From assembly GCA_019636235.1 (NCBI GenBank), contig JAHBXW010000019.1, forward strand, positions 1-64,000: a stretch of DNA of 64,000 bases. Direction: 5' to 3'. This document shows, in pieces, positions 37,594 through 47,140 of the stretch. The notes below the pieces were generated by a model that worked only from the letters and a program-made list of their open reading frames with translations, was not told where the DNA came from and made no database searches. The translations under genes and the position numbers were made by a program. Position 1 is the first letter of the stretch, and every line of letters starts with the position of its first letter. The stretch is from Planctomyces sp. Lineage in GTDB: Bacteria; Planctomycetota; Planctomycetia; Planctomycetales; Planctomycetaceae.

Positions 37594-37906
37594 TCCCGGA
37601 CCTCCTGGCGGACGCGCGACTCGACGGCCGCACACCGCGCGGCCGTCGTTCTCCGCCGGTGTACTGTCAGAATGCCGCCCCCGTGTCGACCCGGGGGCCA
37701 GGCAGGCCGGGTTTTGGCCACCCGGTCCGGCAGATCCTGCGGATTGCCGCAGCCGCATTGGGTCTCGTTCCTCGACCGCGACCTGCAGCCCTCGTTCTCC
37801 GGCCCCTGCACCCCTGCACGCTCGTCGATTGCCGTGCGCATGGCCCGCGGGTACGGTCGCTGAGAATGGAATCCCCTCGCGCCGCAATCCGGCAGGAGCG
37901 CTTCCG

Positions 37907-38830
37907 ATGCGCCTGACTCGTCGACAGTTCCTGCCCGTCGCCTTGTCGGCGTGCGCCCGGCCCTGGCGGCCCATTCGCGCGGCCGATCCCATCGCCCGAA
38001 CGGGTCGACCGCACTTCAAGCTGGCGCTGGCGGCGTATTCGTTTCACAGCCGGCTGCCGAAGAACTGGCCCCGCGCCGGGGAGCGCGCGGGCACGATGTC
38101 GCTGGAGGACGTCATCGACTTCTGCGCGGCCCAGGACCTCGATGGCGTCGAACTGACCAGCTACTACTTCCCTGCCGAGGTGACGCCCCCGTATCTCGCC
38201 GCTCTCAAGGAGCAGACGTTTCGGCTGGGGTTGGACATCTCCGGCACGGCGATTGGCAACGACTTCTGCCTCCCGGACGGCCCGGAGCGGGACGCCCAGC
38301 TCGCGCTGACGAGGCAATGGATCGACTATGCGGCGGCGATGGGCGCGCCCGTGATTCGCATCTTCGCCGGGCAGACGCCGCGCGGCGATTCCGAATCGCA
38401 GGCCGTCGAACGCTGCGTGGCCGGCATCGAAGCTTCCCTGGAGCATGCCGCGGAGAAGGGCGTCGCCCTGGCGCTGGAGAATCACGGCGGCATCACCGCG
38501 ACGGCGGATCAATTGCTGCGGATCGTCCGGGCCGTCCAACCTTCGCCGTGGTTCGGCGTGAATTTCGACAGCGGCAACTTCCACTCCGCCGACCCGTACG
38601 CCGAGTTGGAGCACATCGCCCCGTATGCCCTGAACGCCCAGCTCAAGGCGTCGATCGCGCCGGAGGGGCGCAAGGCAGCCGCCGACCTGGGGCGGATCGT
38701 GGAGATCCTCAAAGCGGCCGGCTACCGCGGCTACCTGGTGCTCGAATACGAGGAGCCGGATGACCCGTTTGAGACGATCCCCGGCCTGCTGGCGACCCTG
38801 AAGTCGCTGATCGGCCGGGGCGCGTCGTGA
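37907..38830 (+). CDS. Exported sugar phosphate isomerase/epimerase-like TIM-barrel protein
   Basis: A 307-residue protein of the xylose isomerase-like AP_endonuc_2 superfamily. An RRQF-containing leader of Tat type is followed by LALAAYSFH, LDGVELTSYYF, LENHGGITATAD, VNFDSGNF and LVLEYEEPD, the strand-end motifs that hold metal and substrate. The start is the ATG at 37907 with AGGAG nine bases upstream. Planctomycetes encode many exported copies of this family, and the substrate is rarely known. Its stop is four bases from the stop of the converging histidine kinase gene. Confidence 0.88.
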   Translation: MRLTRRQFLPVALSACARPWRPIRAADPIARTGRPHFKLALAAYSFHSRLPKNWPRAGERAGTMSLEDVIDFCAAQDLDGVELTSYYFPAEVTPPYLAALKEQTFRLGLDISGTAIGNDFCLPDGPERDAQLALTRQWIDYAAAMGAPVIRIFAGQTPRGDSESQAVERCVAGIEASLEHAAEKGVALALENHGGITATADQLLRIVRAVQPSPWFGVNFDSGNFHSADPYAELEHIAPYALNAQLKASIAPEGRKAAADLGRIVEILKAAGYRGYLVLEYEEPDDPFETIPGLLATLKSLIGRGAS

Positions 38831-38834
38831 GGGC

Positions 38835-39677
38835 TCAGCCCGCCCGCTGCGCGACGGGAGAGACGGCGGCCGGCGCGGCCGTTGACCGGGTCGCTGCGGC
38901 GGCGGCCGGCGCCGGAATGGACGGCAACTTCAGCGTGAAGGCCGTTCCCTTGCCAATGACGCTCTCGACGCGGATGCGGCCCTGATGGGAGTCGATCACG
39001 TCTTTGCATAGCGCGAGGCCTAACCCGGTCCCTCCCTGTCCCTGATCGTCGGCTGTCTTCGTCGTGTAGAACCGATCGAAGATTCTCGGCAGCCTGTCGG
39101 CGGGGATTCCGCAGCCCGTGTCGCGGATCGAAATCTCAACGACGTCAGGTTCCGTGGCCGAGGGGCCGACGGAGACATACAGCACGCCCCCCTGCTCCAT
39201 CGCCTGGCGGGCGTTGATGATCAGGTTGAGCAGCACCTGCTGGAGTTGGCCGGCATTGACGAGCGCATACGGCTCGCCATGAAAGCGGGTCTCGAGGCGG
39301 ACGCGGTGAACCTGCAAATCCTTTTCGACGAGGACCAGGACGTCGTGAACCACTTGCCGGAGGCTGAGCGCGTCCTTGCGTTCGCTGCGGTTGCGGGCGT
39401 ACGAGAGCAGCCCGGTGGTGATTTTCGCCGCGCGCTGACCGGAGGCGAGGATGCGATCAAAGGCCTTGTCGCGGATTGCGGCCTGCTTGTGCCGCAGCCC
39501 CATCTTCGCGTAGTTGATGACCGTCGTCAGGATGTTGTTGAATTCGTGGGTGATCGACGACGCCAGCGCGCCGACGGAACTCAGCTTTTCAGCCTGCATC
39601 AGGCGCTGCTGCAGATCCGTGAGGCGGGCAGACAGTTCCGCATTCTCCGCCTTGATCCGTTCGAGTTCTGAAGACAT
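38835..39677 (-). CDS. Soluble sensor histidine kinase without sensor domain
   Basis: A 280-residue protein. A short coiled coil (residues about 3-30) leads to the HisKA H-box SSITHEFNNIL (His44), the N-box LLNLIINARQAM, DTGCGI (G1), GGTGLGLALCKD (G2) and an Ala/Pro-rich tail. There is no membrane span, PAS or GAF domain, and no response regulator next to it. It is of the NtrB/HisKA type. The start is uncertain: the ATG at 39677 begins at the coiled coil, while an ATG at 39719 would add 14 residues; neither has a good ribosome site. Confidence 0.88.
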   Translation of the reverse strand: MSSELERIKAENAELSARLTDLQQRLMQAEKLSSVGALASSITHEFNNILTTVINYAKMGLRHKQAAIRDKAFDRILASGQRAAKITTGLLSYARNRSERKDALSLRQVVHDVLVLVEKDLQVHRVRLETRFHGEPYALVNAGQLQQVLLNLIINARQAMEQGGVLYVSVGPSATEPDVVEISIRDTGCGIPADRLPRIFDRFYTTKTADDQGQGGTGLGLALCKDVIDSHQGRIRVESVIGKGTAFTLKLPSIPAPAAAAATRSTAAPAAVSPVAQRAG

Positions 39678-39978
39678 GGCTGGCTCGAGATATTCCTTTC
39701 CCGACGCGTTGCTCCGCATGCTGGATGTATCGGAGTGCGCGGCGCGCCGGCTGGACGCGAACGGCGACCGCCGGGGGGATCAGCCGCCGACGCCCGCACA
39801 GGACGAAGACTGTTCGGGGAATTGAAGGGGCGCAGACGGGGCAATTCGCGGCGACTGTGCCGCTCCGTCCCCCGGAAATCCGCACTGCACTCCCGCCCGG
39901 CAGCGAGCAAATCGGGTTCCGAACCCCGCCGATCCAGCGGTCTCGGCGATCAGCGCCGTCAGTTGAGTCGGCGTCCCG
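39678..39978. other. Intergenic stretch, nothing recognised
   Basis: About 300 bases between the histidine kinase start and the methyltransferase stop, both minus strand. Short overlapping frames are present but none is protein-like. It probably contains the kinase promoter; no clear boxes. Confidence 0.4.
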
Positions 39979-40911
39979 TTACTTGGGAGGCGCGACCCGC
40001 TTTTTGACATACACGCGGCGCTTCGGCTTCGCCTCGAGTTCATCCAGCCGTCGCCCTTCCTCCGTCGTAGGCGCGCTGATGAGCGGTTCTGGCGCGCCAT
40101 CCAGCACATCTCCCTCCGCGGTCGCGGCCAGCCGCGCCCGACCCCGCTCGACGTATTCGGCCGACAGGTCGAATCCCAGATGCCGGCGGCCCAACTTCTT
40201 TGCGACGGCCAGCGTCGTCGCGCTGCCGGCGAACGGATCGAGCACCAGGTCCCCCGGATTGGAGCTGGCCCGGATGATCCGCCCCAGCAACTGCTCCGGC
40301 ATCTGGCAGCCGTGGAAGCCCGCCCGCTCCTTGAACGTGCCGGCCACGCGCGGGAAGTACCAGGTGTCCTCGTCCGCCTGGAACCCCTGGGGCAGGTCCT
40401 GCGGCCGCAGGATCCAGGTGTCGTCCGGCAGCCGCCCGCGGGGATTGGCCCGGACGTCGGCGTAGACGAGCTGCCGCGCGGACGGAACGCGGATCGCCTC
40501 CGTATTGAACGTGAAGTTCTCGGCGTCCTTCACAAACTGAAAAATGTGCGCGTGCGAACGGCTGAACTTCCGCGTGCAGTTCACTCCGAAGGTGTAGTAC
40601 CACACGACCCAGCTCCGACAATGAAAGCCCAGCCGCTGGGAGGCGACTTTCAGCTCAGCCGCGTATTCATCTCCGATGGCCAGCCAGAACGTGCCCGTCG
40701 GCTTGAGGACCCGGTGCAGTTCGCCGATCCAGCGATCGCACCACTGCAGGTAGGCCTCGGCTTCCTGACGGTCGTCGTAGACGTCGTAGTCGTAACCGAT
40801 GTTGAACGGCGGGTCGGCAAATGCGAGGTCGACCGCGCCGGAGTCCAGTTGCTTCAGCAGATTGACGCAATCGCCGTTGTGGATCTCGTTGACGGTCAGT
40901 GACACGGGCAT
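39979..40911 (-). CDS. DNA methyltransferase of the beta class (N6-adenine or N4-cytosine)
   Basis: A 310-residue SAM-dependent enzyme. The catalytic motif [13 protein letters not shown] (33-43) precedes the SAM-binding motif [10 protein letters not shown] (225-233), the order that defines the beta class. DPPF is compatible with adenine-N6 or cytosine-N4 targets. The C-terminal 60 residues are charged, ending in [10 protein letters not shown]. No restriction endonuclease or specificity subunit is nearby, so it looks like an orphan methyltransferase, possibly regulatory. The recognition site cannot be read from the sequence. Confidence 0.9.
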   Translation of the reverse strand: MPVSLTVNEIHNGDCVNLLKQLDSGAVDLAFADPPFNIGYDYDVYDDRQEAEAYLQWCDRWIGELHRVLKPTGTFWLAIGDEYAAELKVASQRLGFHCRSWVVWYYTFGVNCTRKFSRSHAHIFQFVKDAENFTFNTEAIRVPSARQLVYADVRANPRGRLPDDTWILRPQDLPQGFQADEDTWYFPRVAGTFKERAGFHGCQMPEQLLGRIIRASSNPGDLVLDPFAGSATTLAVAKKLGRRHLGFDLSAEYVERGRARLAATAEGDVLDGAPEPLISAPTTEEGRRLDELEAKPKRRVYVKKRVAPPK

Positions 40912-41111
40912 ACTCCGTTTCGGCGGATCGAATCAGATCTCGAAAGTCTGAAGCATTTCGAGGCGGGGCTAAACTAGCGCCAGCGCGCGCGCTCCGCAAG
41001 GAGCGCGCCGAGAATTCGCCAGCAGGCGGCGCGCGGGCGCCGGCCGTTGGCCCGAATCAATCCGATCCGCGTTACTTGCGGCCCGTCCGCCCGTTGCTGG
41101 AGTCCGGTCCC

Positions 41112-42119
41112 ATGGCGAACCCGCCGCAGGATTTCGAGTGTTTCCTGGTCCGCAAGACGGGCGAATCGATTGCTTCTGGCGTCGACCGTCGGCCGTTGCG
41201 GGAGCTGCCCGCGGGGGACGTGCTGATCCGCGTCCAGTGGTCATCGCTGAATTACAAGGACGCGCTGGCGGCCACGGGGCATTCCGGAATCGTGCGTCGG
41301 TTTCCGCACGTGCCGGGGATCGACGCCGCGGGGATCGTCGCGGAGAGTTCCTCGCCGTTGTACCGCGCCGGTGATGAAGTGTTGTCGACCGGTCACGAGC
41401 TGGGCGTTGAACGCTGGGGGGGCTGGGCGGAGTATGTTCGCGTGCCGGCGGAGTGGGTCATCCCCCGTCCTCAGGGGCTGACGCTCGAAGAGACGATGAT
41501 GCTCGGGACGGCGGGATTCACGGCGGCGCAGTGCGTCGCCGCGCTGGCGGAGCGGAACATCGTGCCGGAGTCCGGGCCGGTAGTGGTCACCGGCGCCACC
41601 GGCGGCGTGGGGACCATCGCGCTCAAACTGCTGTCGAAGCTGGGCTATGAGGTCGCCGCCGTGACGGGCAAGCCCGGCGAGCGGGACTGGCTGCTAAGGC
41701 AGGGGGCGGCGGAAACGCTGACGCGGGAGGAGTTCCTGGACACGACGACCCGTCCGCTGCTCGCGACTCGCTGGGCGGGGGGCGTAGACGCCGTGGGAGG
41801 CGCGGCGCTGACGACGCTGGTGCGTTCGTTGAAGCAGCGCGGCTGCGTCGCGGCGTGTGGCGTGGCGGGGGGCGCCGACCTGCCGTTGACGGTGTACCCG
41901 TTCATTCTGCGGGGCGTCGCGCTGCAGGGGATCGATTCCGCATGGTGCCCGGAGGATCGCCGCCGGGAGATCTGGCGTCGGCTGTCGGAGGAGTGGCGGC
42001 TCGACGGACTCTCGGAGCTGGCGACGACGATCCGGCTGGCGGACGTTCCGGGATCGGTGCGGGAGATTCTCGAGGGGCGGGTCCGGGGCCGGCGGGTGGT
42101 GCGCATCCAGCCGGGCTGA
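41112..42119 (+). CDS. Acrylyl-CoA reductase-like MDR oxidoreductase (AcuI/YhdH family)
   Basis: A 335-residue NADPH-dependent reductase. SSLNYKDALA, VPGIDAAGIV and the dinucleotide motif VTGATGGVGTIALKLL are typical of the YhdH/AcuI branch of medium-chain dehydrogenases without zinc. The length matches the family. The ATG at 41112 follows GGAG; the longer frame to 40899 runs into the divergent methyltransferase promoter region. AcuI proteins remove acrylyl-CoA, for example from DMSP breakdown, but the true substrate here is unknown. Confidence 0.88.
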   Translation: MANPPQDFECFLVRKTGESIASGVDRRPLRELPAGDVLIRVQWSSLNYKDALAATGHSGIVRRFPHVPGIDAAGIVAESSSPLYRAGDEVLSTGHELGVERWGGWAEYVRVPAEWVIPRPQGLTLEETMMLGTAGFTAAQCVAALAERNIVPESGPVVVTGATGGVGTIALKLLSKLGYEVAAVTGKPGERDWLLRQGAAETLTREEFLDTTTRPLLATRWAGGVDAVGGAALTTLVRSLKQRGCVAACGVAGGADLPLTVYPFILRGVALQGIDSAWCPEDRRREIWRRLSEEWRLDGLSELATTIRLADVPGSVREILEGRVRGRRVVRIQPG

Positions 42120-42329
42120 AGGACGGGACCGGGGGGCCGGTGCGGGCCTGTCGCGGTCGGCGGAATCGGCACAGTCACGCAGAGCGGCATTTCCTGCGGC
42201 TGAGTTGCCATTCCCGCGGTCCGACCCCGCCTCAGTCGGCAAGCCGGTCAAGCTATGGTTCGATCGATTGAGGTCGACTGCGGCATTGTCGTCGGCATTG
42301 TGCTGCGCGTTGTCCGGCTGGGGGACAGA

Positions 42330-43181
42330 ATGTTCGTCATAATCGGCTGTGTGATTGTCATCGGCTCGGTGCTGGGCGGCTTTACGATGGCCGGCGGGCA
42401 CATGATGGCGCTGGTGCACCCTTCAGAAATCGTGACGATCGGCGGCTCGGCGCTGGGGGCGATGATCGTCATGACGCCGACGAAGGTCCTCGTCGACATG
42501 ATGAAAGGCCTGATCGGCTCGCTGAAGGGCAGTCCGTTCAACAAGCCGCTGTATGTCGAGACGTTCCGCTGCCTTTACGAGCTGTTCAAGATGGGCCGCC
42601 GCGACGGCCTGCTGGCCTGGGACGCGCATCTCAACGACCCGCATGAATCGGCGGTTTTCTCCAAGTACCCGCGGATCGCCCACAACCACCATGTGCTGGA
42701 CTTCATGACGGGCGCCCTGACCGCCGTGACCGACGGCAGCGCCACGCCCGAGCAGATCAACGATCAGCTGCAGCAGGAGATCAAGATCATGGATGACGAG
42801 CACCACGCCGCGGTGCTGGCCCTGTCCAAGACGGCCGACGCGCTGCCGGGATTCGGGATCGTGGCGGCCGTGCTGGGCATCGTCATCACGATGGAAGCGG
42901 TGTCCGGCCCGGTCGAGGAAATCGGCCATAAGGTGGGCGCCGCGCTCGTCGGAACGTTTCTGGGGATTCTGCTGTCGTACGGATTCCTGGGGCCGCTGGC
43001 CGGCCGCCTGGAGTTCCTGGGCATGGCGGAGTCGGCCTACTTCCGGACGATCACGAACGCCGTGCTGGGCTTCCACGCGGGGGGATCGCCGAAGGCCATC
43101 ATCACGCAGTTGCGGCGGGGCGTGGTGACGGAGTGCCGGCCGTCGCGCGATGAAATGGAAGAAATCTTCCGGGACGGCTGA
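42330..43181 (+). CDS. motA: MotA-type stator proton channel subunit
   Basis: A 283-residue membrane protein with four spans (residues about 1-20, 30-50, 165-190 and 200-222) and the MotA pattern HPSEIVTIGGSALGAMIV, FKMGRRDGLLAWD, DALPGFGIVAAVLGIV and KVGAALVGTFLGILLSYG. It forms the ion channel with MotB. The ATG at 42330 follows GGGGGA. The length and spacing are normal. The partner-like gene follows after 32 bases. No other flagellar gene is in the window. Confidence 0.93.
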   Translation: MFVIIGCVIVIGSVLGGFTMAGGHMMALVHPSEIVTIGGSALGAMIVMTPTKVLVDMMKGLIGSLKGSPFNKPLYVETFRCLYELFKMGRRDGLLAWDAHLNDPHESAVFSKYPRIAHNHHVLDFMTGALTAVTDGSATPEQINDQLQQEIKIMDDEHHAAVLALSKTADALPGFGIVAAVLGIVITMEAVSGPVEEIGHKVGAALVGTFLGILLSYGFLGPLAGRLEFLGMAESAYFRTITNAVLGFHAGGSPKAIITQLRRGVVTECRPSRDEMEEIFRDG

Positions 43182-43213
43182 TCGTCGACCGCTGAGACCA
43201 GGGAGCACCGGAG

Positions 43214-43792
43214 ATGGCCGGCAAGGGAGGAGGAGCCTGGAAAGTCGCCTACGCGGACTTCGTCACCGCGATGATGGCGTTCTTTCTGGTGATGTGGCTG
43301 GTGAGTCAGGACCGGAAGGTCCGCGACGCCGTGTCGCGGTACTTCATGGACCCGGTCGGCTTCTACCAGGTCGGCACGAACAAGAGGCCCGGCGAGGCGG
43401 GAGCGCTGTTCGATCACGAGCGGCAGGGACTCGTGCCGGGCAAGAATTATCACACGGCCGGCCGCGGCCGCGGCTCGCACGTCGACTACGGACAGGGCGA
43501 GCAGGAAACCAAGTCCGTCGCGGATCACCTCAAAGGGGATCCTGATCTCGCCGCCTACTGGGCCGATCAGTTCAAGCGGCAGCGCGAAGCCGCCGCGCAA
43601 TCCGAGGTCGTCCGCGAAAAAGCCGTCTCCCTCGAAGACGCCACGCGGATCCAGCTCGCCATGGAAATCGAGCGGCAGATGCTGGAAAGCATCCCGCACG
43701 ATCTCGACCCCGTTTATCGCGAGCTGCTGATCTCCGCGCTGGCCAACGTCGACTGGAGCGGCGTCGCCGACGAGTGCGCCGGCGACGATTGA
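43214..43792 (+). CDS. MotB-like stator subunit lacking the OmpA-like domain
   Basis: A 192-residue protein. Residues 8-32 (WKVAYADFVTAMMAFFLVMW) are the MotB membrane helix with the proton-carrying aspartate, Asp15. The segment after it could be the plug and linker. The remaining residues are polar and helical, with no sign of the OmpA-like peptidoglycan-binding domain (about 120 residues) that anchors MotB to the wall. The frame ends cleanly and the DNA that follows encodes an unrelated gene on the other strand. It may anchor through another protein, or have a non-flagellar role, such as an ExbD-like one. Confidence 0.88.
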   Translation: MAGKGGGAWKVAYADFVTAMMAFFLVMWLVSQDRKVRDAVSRYFMDPVGFYQVGTNKRPGEAGALFDHERQGLVPGKNYHTAGRGRGSHVDYGQGEQETKSVADHLKGDPDLAAYWADQFKRQREAAAQSEVVREKAVSLEDATRIQLAMEIERQMLESIPHDLDPVYRELLISALANVDWSGVADECAGDD

Positions 43793-43904
43793 CGCGCTGC
43801 GACGATTGGCGGGCTGTTCGACGCGGCCCGGCCCGGCGATGTCAGCCCATGTCACGGGCCGAGCGGCCGCGGTTCGCACCCATTCCAGCAGCGAGACGTC
43901 CGAC

Positions 43905-44210
43905 TCACGGGGCCGCGAACTCGTCCCCGATGCGCCGCAGCACGTCCCAGGCGTACAGGCCCGTGTTGTGGCCGTCGCTCCAATGGATCTTCAGCGCGTA
44001 GTTGCCGGTGAGGCTCAGCGACGTCGGCGCGACGTCGTCCGGCACCGAGTCCATCCGCAGCATTCGCTCGCCCGTCATCTCGTTGACGCAGCCGGCGCAC
44101 GGGCATTCGAAACGCACCCGCTTGAACGGCAGACGCTGCGTGACCCCATCGGGCCACGTCAGCTCCAGCACCTGGTCCTGGCGATGGGCACGAATGTTCG
44201 TCGGCGGCAT
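43905..44210 (-). CDS. DUF971 family protein
   Basis: A 101-residue protein with VLELTWPDGVTQRLPF, CPCAGCVNEMTGE and YALKIHWSDGHNTGLYAWDVLR, the pattern of DUF971, which also forms the N-terminal domain of gamma-butyrobetaine hydroxylase and occurs in iron-sulfur cluster assembly proteins. Cysteines about 36, 38 and 41 may bind metal. The role of standalone DUF971 is not established. It converges on the motB-like gene with a gap of about 110 bases. Confidence 0.9.
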   Translation of the reverse strand: MPPTNIRAHRQDQVLELTWPDGVTQRLPFKRVRFECPCAGCVNEMTGERMLRMDSVPDDVAPTSLSLTGNYALKIHWSDGHNTGLYAWDVLRRIGDEFAAP

Positions 44211-44290
44211 GGGGACATTAAGAACGCGGACACGGATCGACGCCGCGAACTATAGTCCCTGCCGTGCGCAGCGGCGATGCCCCTGCGGGC

Positions 44291-45415
44291 TCATTTCGCG
44301 GCCAGCGACTTCCAGCGAGCCGCCTTCAGGCTGCCGTCCGCTTCGCGGTCGCGATGCTCGACCAGGCAGGCGATGTCCGGGCGGACCCACACCCCTTCGA
44401 CTGAACACCGCACCGCCGGCCGCCGGATCGGCCGCTCCCGAAGCTGGCGGGCCAGCGTCTGCCGCTCCGACAGCGGGATGCCGACCGTTTCCAGCGGGCC
44501 GGCATACGTCCAGGGGCCGTCCGCTTCACGGGCGGCGAGCAGCAGCGTCTTGATGCGCCCCTCCTCGTCCGGAAGGTATCCGAAGACGACGCATTCCAAG
44601 GTCGTGTACGGGCGGACTTCCTCGGCCTCCGCGCCGGGCGCCAGGCCATTCGCGGCCCCGGCCGCCAGGCCCGCCGCCTGCGAGCCTTCGCCCGCGAACT
44701 GCGTCACCGCCTCGTCAATGCTCTCGACTTCTTCTCCCTGAGCGTTCTTGGCCAGCGACGCGCCGGGATTCGCCACCACGAGCTTCTTCTTCGGCTTGTT
44801 GTCGACCTCGAAGATGCGGCCGAAGTCCCGGCCGATCATCGCCATCCCGCCCAGCCAAACGATCAGCCCCACGCATGCGACCTGCAGCATCCGCTGCGTC
44901 TCCGGCAGCGCCAGCAGGGCCGGCCGCCAGATCGCCACGGGATTCACGAAGGCGTCCAGCGGACCCATCTTGTCGGTCGTCGCCGCTCCGAAGAAGTACG
45001 CCAGCGCATGTCCGGTCCCCGCCGCCGCCAGACCGAGCAGAATGTGCGCGGCCCCGGCCGGCAGCCGCCACGCCGAATCCGCCAGCAGAACGTTTGCAGC
45101 GACCACCTCCGCCAGACTCAGCAGGCACACGCCGCCGAGCGCCTTCGACCACGGGGGCAGCAGTTCCCAGATGTTCCGCGGATCGTCATCCGATTCGCTC
45201 GCGGTCTCCTGGTCGACGTCGACCTTCCGGTTCAACCGCGGATGGAATCCGCACTGCGGGCACCAGGATGTCGAGCCCCAGGCCGTCGTGACGCGGCATT
45301 CGGCGCACGTTTGCACGTTGCCCTGCAGGGGGGCGGTCTTGGGAGCGGCGGCAGGCGGCGCGGCAGGCGCCGCGACCGAAGGCTCGAGTTCCGGTTCAGC
45401 GGTCGCTGCACTCAT
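44291..45415 (-). CDS. Membrane protein with N-terminal zinc ribbon
   Basis: A 374-residue protein. An Ala/Pro-rich start is followed by CAEC near 37-40 and CPQC near 53-56, a zinc ribbon. Four hydrophobic spans lie between residues about 90 and 200. The C-terminal 150 residues form a soluble domain (ECVVFGYLPDEEGRIKTLL, VGIPLSERQTLARQLRERP) and a variable linker. The start is ATG at 45415. It is transcribed divergently from the DUF1501 gene. No family recognised; a planctomycete-specific protein is likely. Confidence 0.78.
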   Translation of the reverse strand: MSAATAEPELEPSVAAPAAPPAAAPKTAPLQGNVQTCAECRVTTAWGSTSWCPQCGFHPRLNRKVDVDQETASESDDDPRNIWELLPPWSKALGGVCLLSLAEVVAANVLLADSAWRLPAGAAHILLGLAAAGTGHALAYFFGAATTDKMGPLDAFVNPVAIWRPALLALPETQRMLQVACVGLIVWLGGMAMIGRDFGRIFEVDNKPKKKLVVANPGASLAKNAQGEEVESIDEAVTQFAGEGSQAAGLAAGAANGLAPGAEAEEVRPYTTLECVVFGYLPDEEGRIKTLLLAAREADGPWTYAGPLETVGIPLSERQTLARQLRERPIRRPAVRCSVEGVWVRPDIACLVEHRDREADGSLKAARWKSLAAK

Positions 45416-45645
45416 CGCAGACCTGCCCTCGGGGATGAAGACTTTGCCAGAACTCCGCGATCGTCGCGGAACGTCGGCCATCCCAACCCTAGCTCCCAAA
45501 CGATCGCACTGTTGCGAATTCGCCACGTTCACGGGGCTTGCGGGCCGGCTGTCGCTGTTGTGCGGGATGCGCGACCGGCGTACGATCACGAATCAGTCGT
45601 CGCTGATGCGAAAGCGCGCCACGGGCGCGAATCCGGGAGTGGCCG

Positions 45646-47085
45646 ATGCTGTCGATTCTTGGACGTTCTCAGTCCGCGTGCGACCGGGTGTCGCGGCGGC
45701 AGTTGCTGCAGGCCGGCGGCGCGGGTCTGCTGGGCCTGTCCGTCCCCAGGCTCCTCGCCGCGGAGTCGGTGTCCCGGGCCGATCGCCCCGCGCGGGCCAG
45801 GTCCGTCATCTTCCTGTTTCTGTATGGCGGGCCCAGCCAGCTGGAAACGTTCGACATGAAGCCGGACGCCGCGGACACCGTGCGCGGTCCGTTTCGCCCG
45901 ATCGCCTGCCGCACCCCGGAACTCCGCATCTGCGAGAAGCTGCCGCAACTGGCGAAGCTCTCGGACAAATACAGCGTCATCCGCACGATGTCGCACGACT
46001 ACAACGACCACAGCGGCGGCGGGCATTACCTGCAGACGGGACGCCGCTGGCACGTGCCGATCGGCGGCGGCTTCAATCACACGCCGCGCGACTGGCCGTC
46101 GATGGGGTCGGTCACCGAATACCTGGCGCAGCACGCGCCCGGCGGCCTCGCGCGGGACCTGCCGGCGTATGCCGTCCTGCCGAACATGCTGGGCCGCATC
46201 GAGCAGGAAGGGCAGTATCACCGGCCGGGGGAACACGCGGGCTGGCTGGGCCGCGCCTACAACCCGCTGACGACGCGGATCGATCGCCGCAACCTGGAGG
46301 ACAATCCCTACTGGCGGGACTGCACCGACGAAGAGTTGACGTTCGCCATCGACGGGCTGGCCGCGGCGCCGGAATTGACGCTGGACCGCAACCGTCGACG
46401 GATGTCGCTGGTCGAGGAGTTCGATGCCGGTCTGCGGCGGTTCGAATCGCGCCGGGTGGGCGAGTACTCACGATTTCAGGAGCGGGCGCTGTCGCTGGTG
46501 ACGTCCGACCGGACCCGCGCCGCGCTCGACATCCGCCGCGAGCCGGACGCGCTCCGCGACCGCTACGGCCGGCACCTGTTCGGCCAGTCGGTCCTCATGG
46601 CGCGTCGTCTGGTCGAAGCCGGCATGCGATTCGTCACCGTGCATTACGACTGCTGCGACGGATACAGCTGGGACTCGCATCGGAACAGCGCGGACGTCGA
46701 CAAGCACCTGCTGCCGACGACCGACCAGGCGACAGCGGCGCTGCTGGAAGACCTTGAGCAGCGGGGCCTGCTGGACGAGACGCTGGTCGTCTGCCTGGGC
46801 GAGATGGGCCGCACGCCGAAGGCGAACTCGGACTGGGGCCGGGACCATTGGAGCACGCTGTTCTGCTGCCTGCTGGCGGGCGCTGGCATCCGCGGCGGCA
46901 CGGTGTATGGGACGACGGATGGAGATGCGGCGTATGCGCTGGATCGTCCGGTGTCGCCGGAGGACCTGGCGGCGACGATCTACACCGCGCTGGGCATCGA
47001 TCCCGAGGTCCGGCTGCCCGATGCGCAGGGTCGTCCCTCGCCGATCGTCGAAGGAGGCGAGGCGGTGGAGGCGCTCTTCGGGTGA
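45646..47085 (+). CDS. DUF1501 Tat-exported protein
   Basis: A 479-residue protein of the planctomycete DUF1501 family, related to the alkaline-phosphatase/sulfatase fold. The Tat leader contains SRRQLLQAGGAGLLGL. Typical segments are FLYGGPSQLETFDMKP, MSHDYNDHSGGGHYLQTG and CLGEMGRTP followed by GRDHWST, which supply metal ligands in the fold. DUF1501 genes are usually paired with DUF1549/DUF1553 cytochrome-like genes; that partner is missing here. The function of the family is not settled. It converges on the kinase gene. Confidence 0.92.
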   Translation: MLSILGRSQSACDRVSRRQLLQAGGAGLLGLSVPRLLAAESVSRADRPARARSVIFLFLYGGPSQLETFDMKPDAADTVRGPFRPIACRTPELRICEKLPQLAKLSDKYSVIRTMSHDYNDHSGGGHYLQTGRRWHVPIGGGFNHTPRDWPSMGSVTEYLAQHAPGGLARDLPAYAVLPNMLGRIEQEGQYHRPGEHAGWLGRAYNPLTTRIDRRNLEDNPYWRDCTDEELTFAIDGLAAAPELTLDRNRRRMSLVEEFDAGLRRFESRRVGEYSRFQERALSLVTSDRTRAALDIRREPDALRDRYGRHLFGQSVLMARRLVEAGMRFVTVHYDCCDGYSWDSHRNSADVDKHLLPTTDQATAALLEDLEQRGLLDETLVVCLGEMGRTPKANSDWGRDHWSTLFCCLLAGAGIRGGTVYGTTDGDAAYALDRPVSPEDLAATIYTALGIDPEVRLPDAQGRPSPIVEGGEAVEALFG

Positions 47086-47140
47086 TGCGTCGCCGGGCGG
47101 GCGCGGCGGACTGGCATGCCGCCTGAGCGCCGACCAGGTC

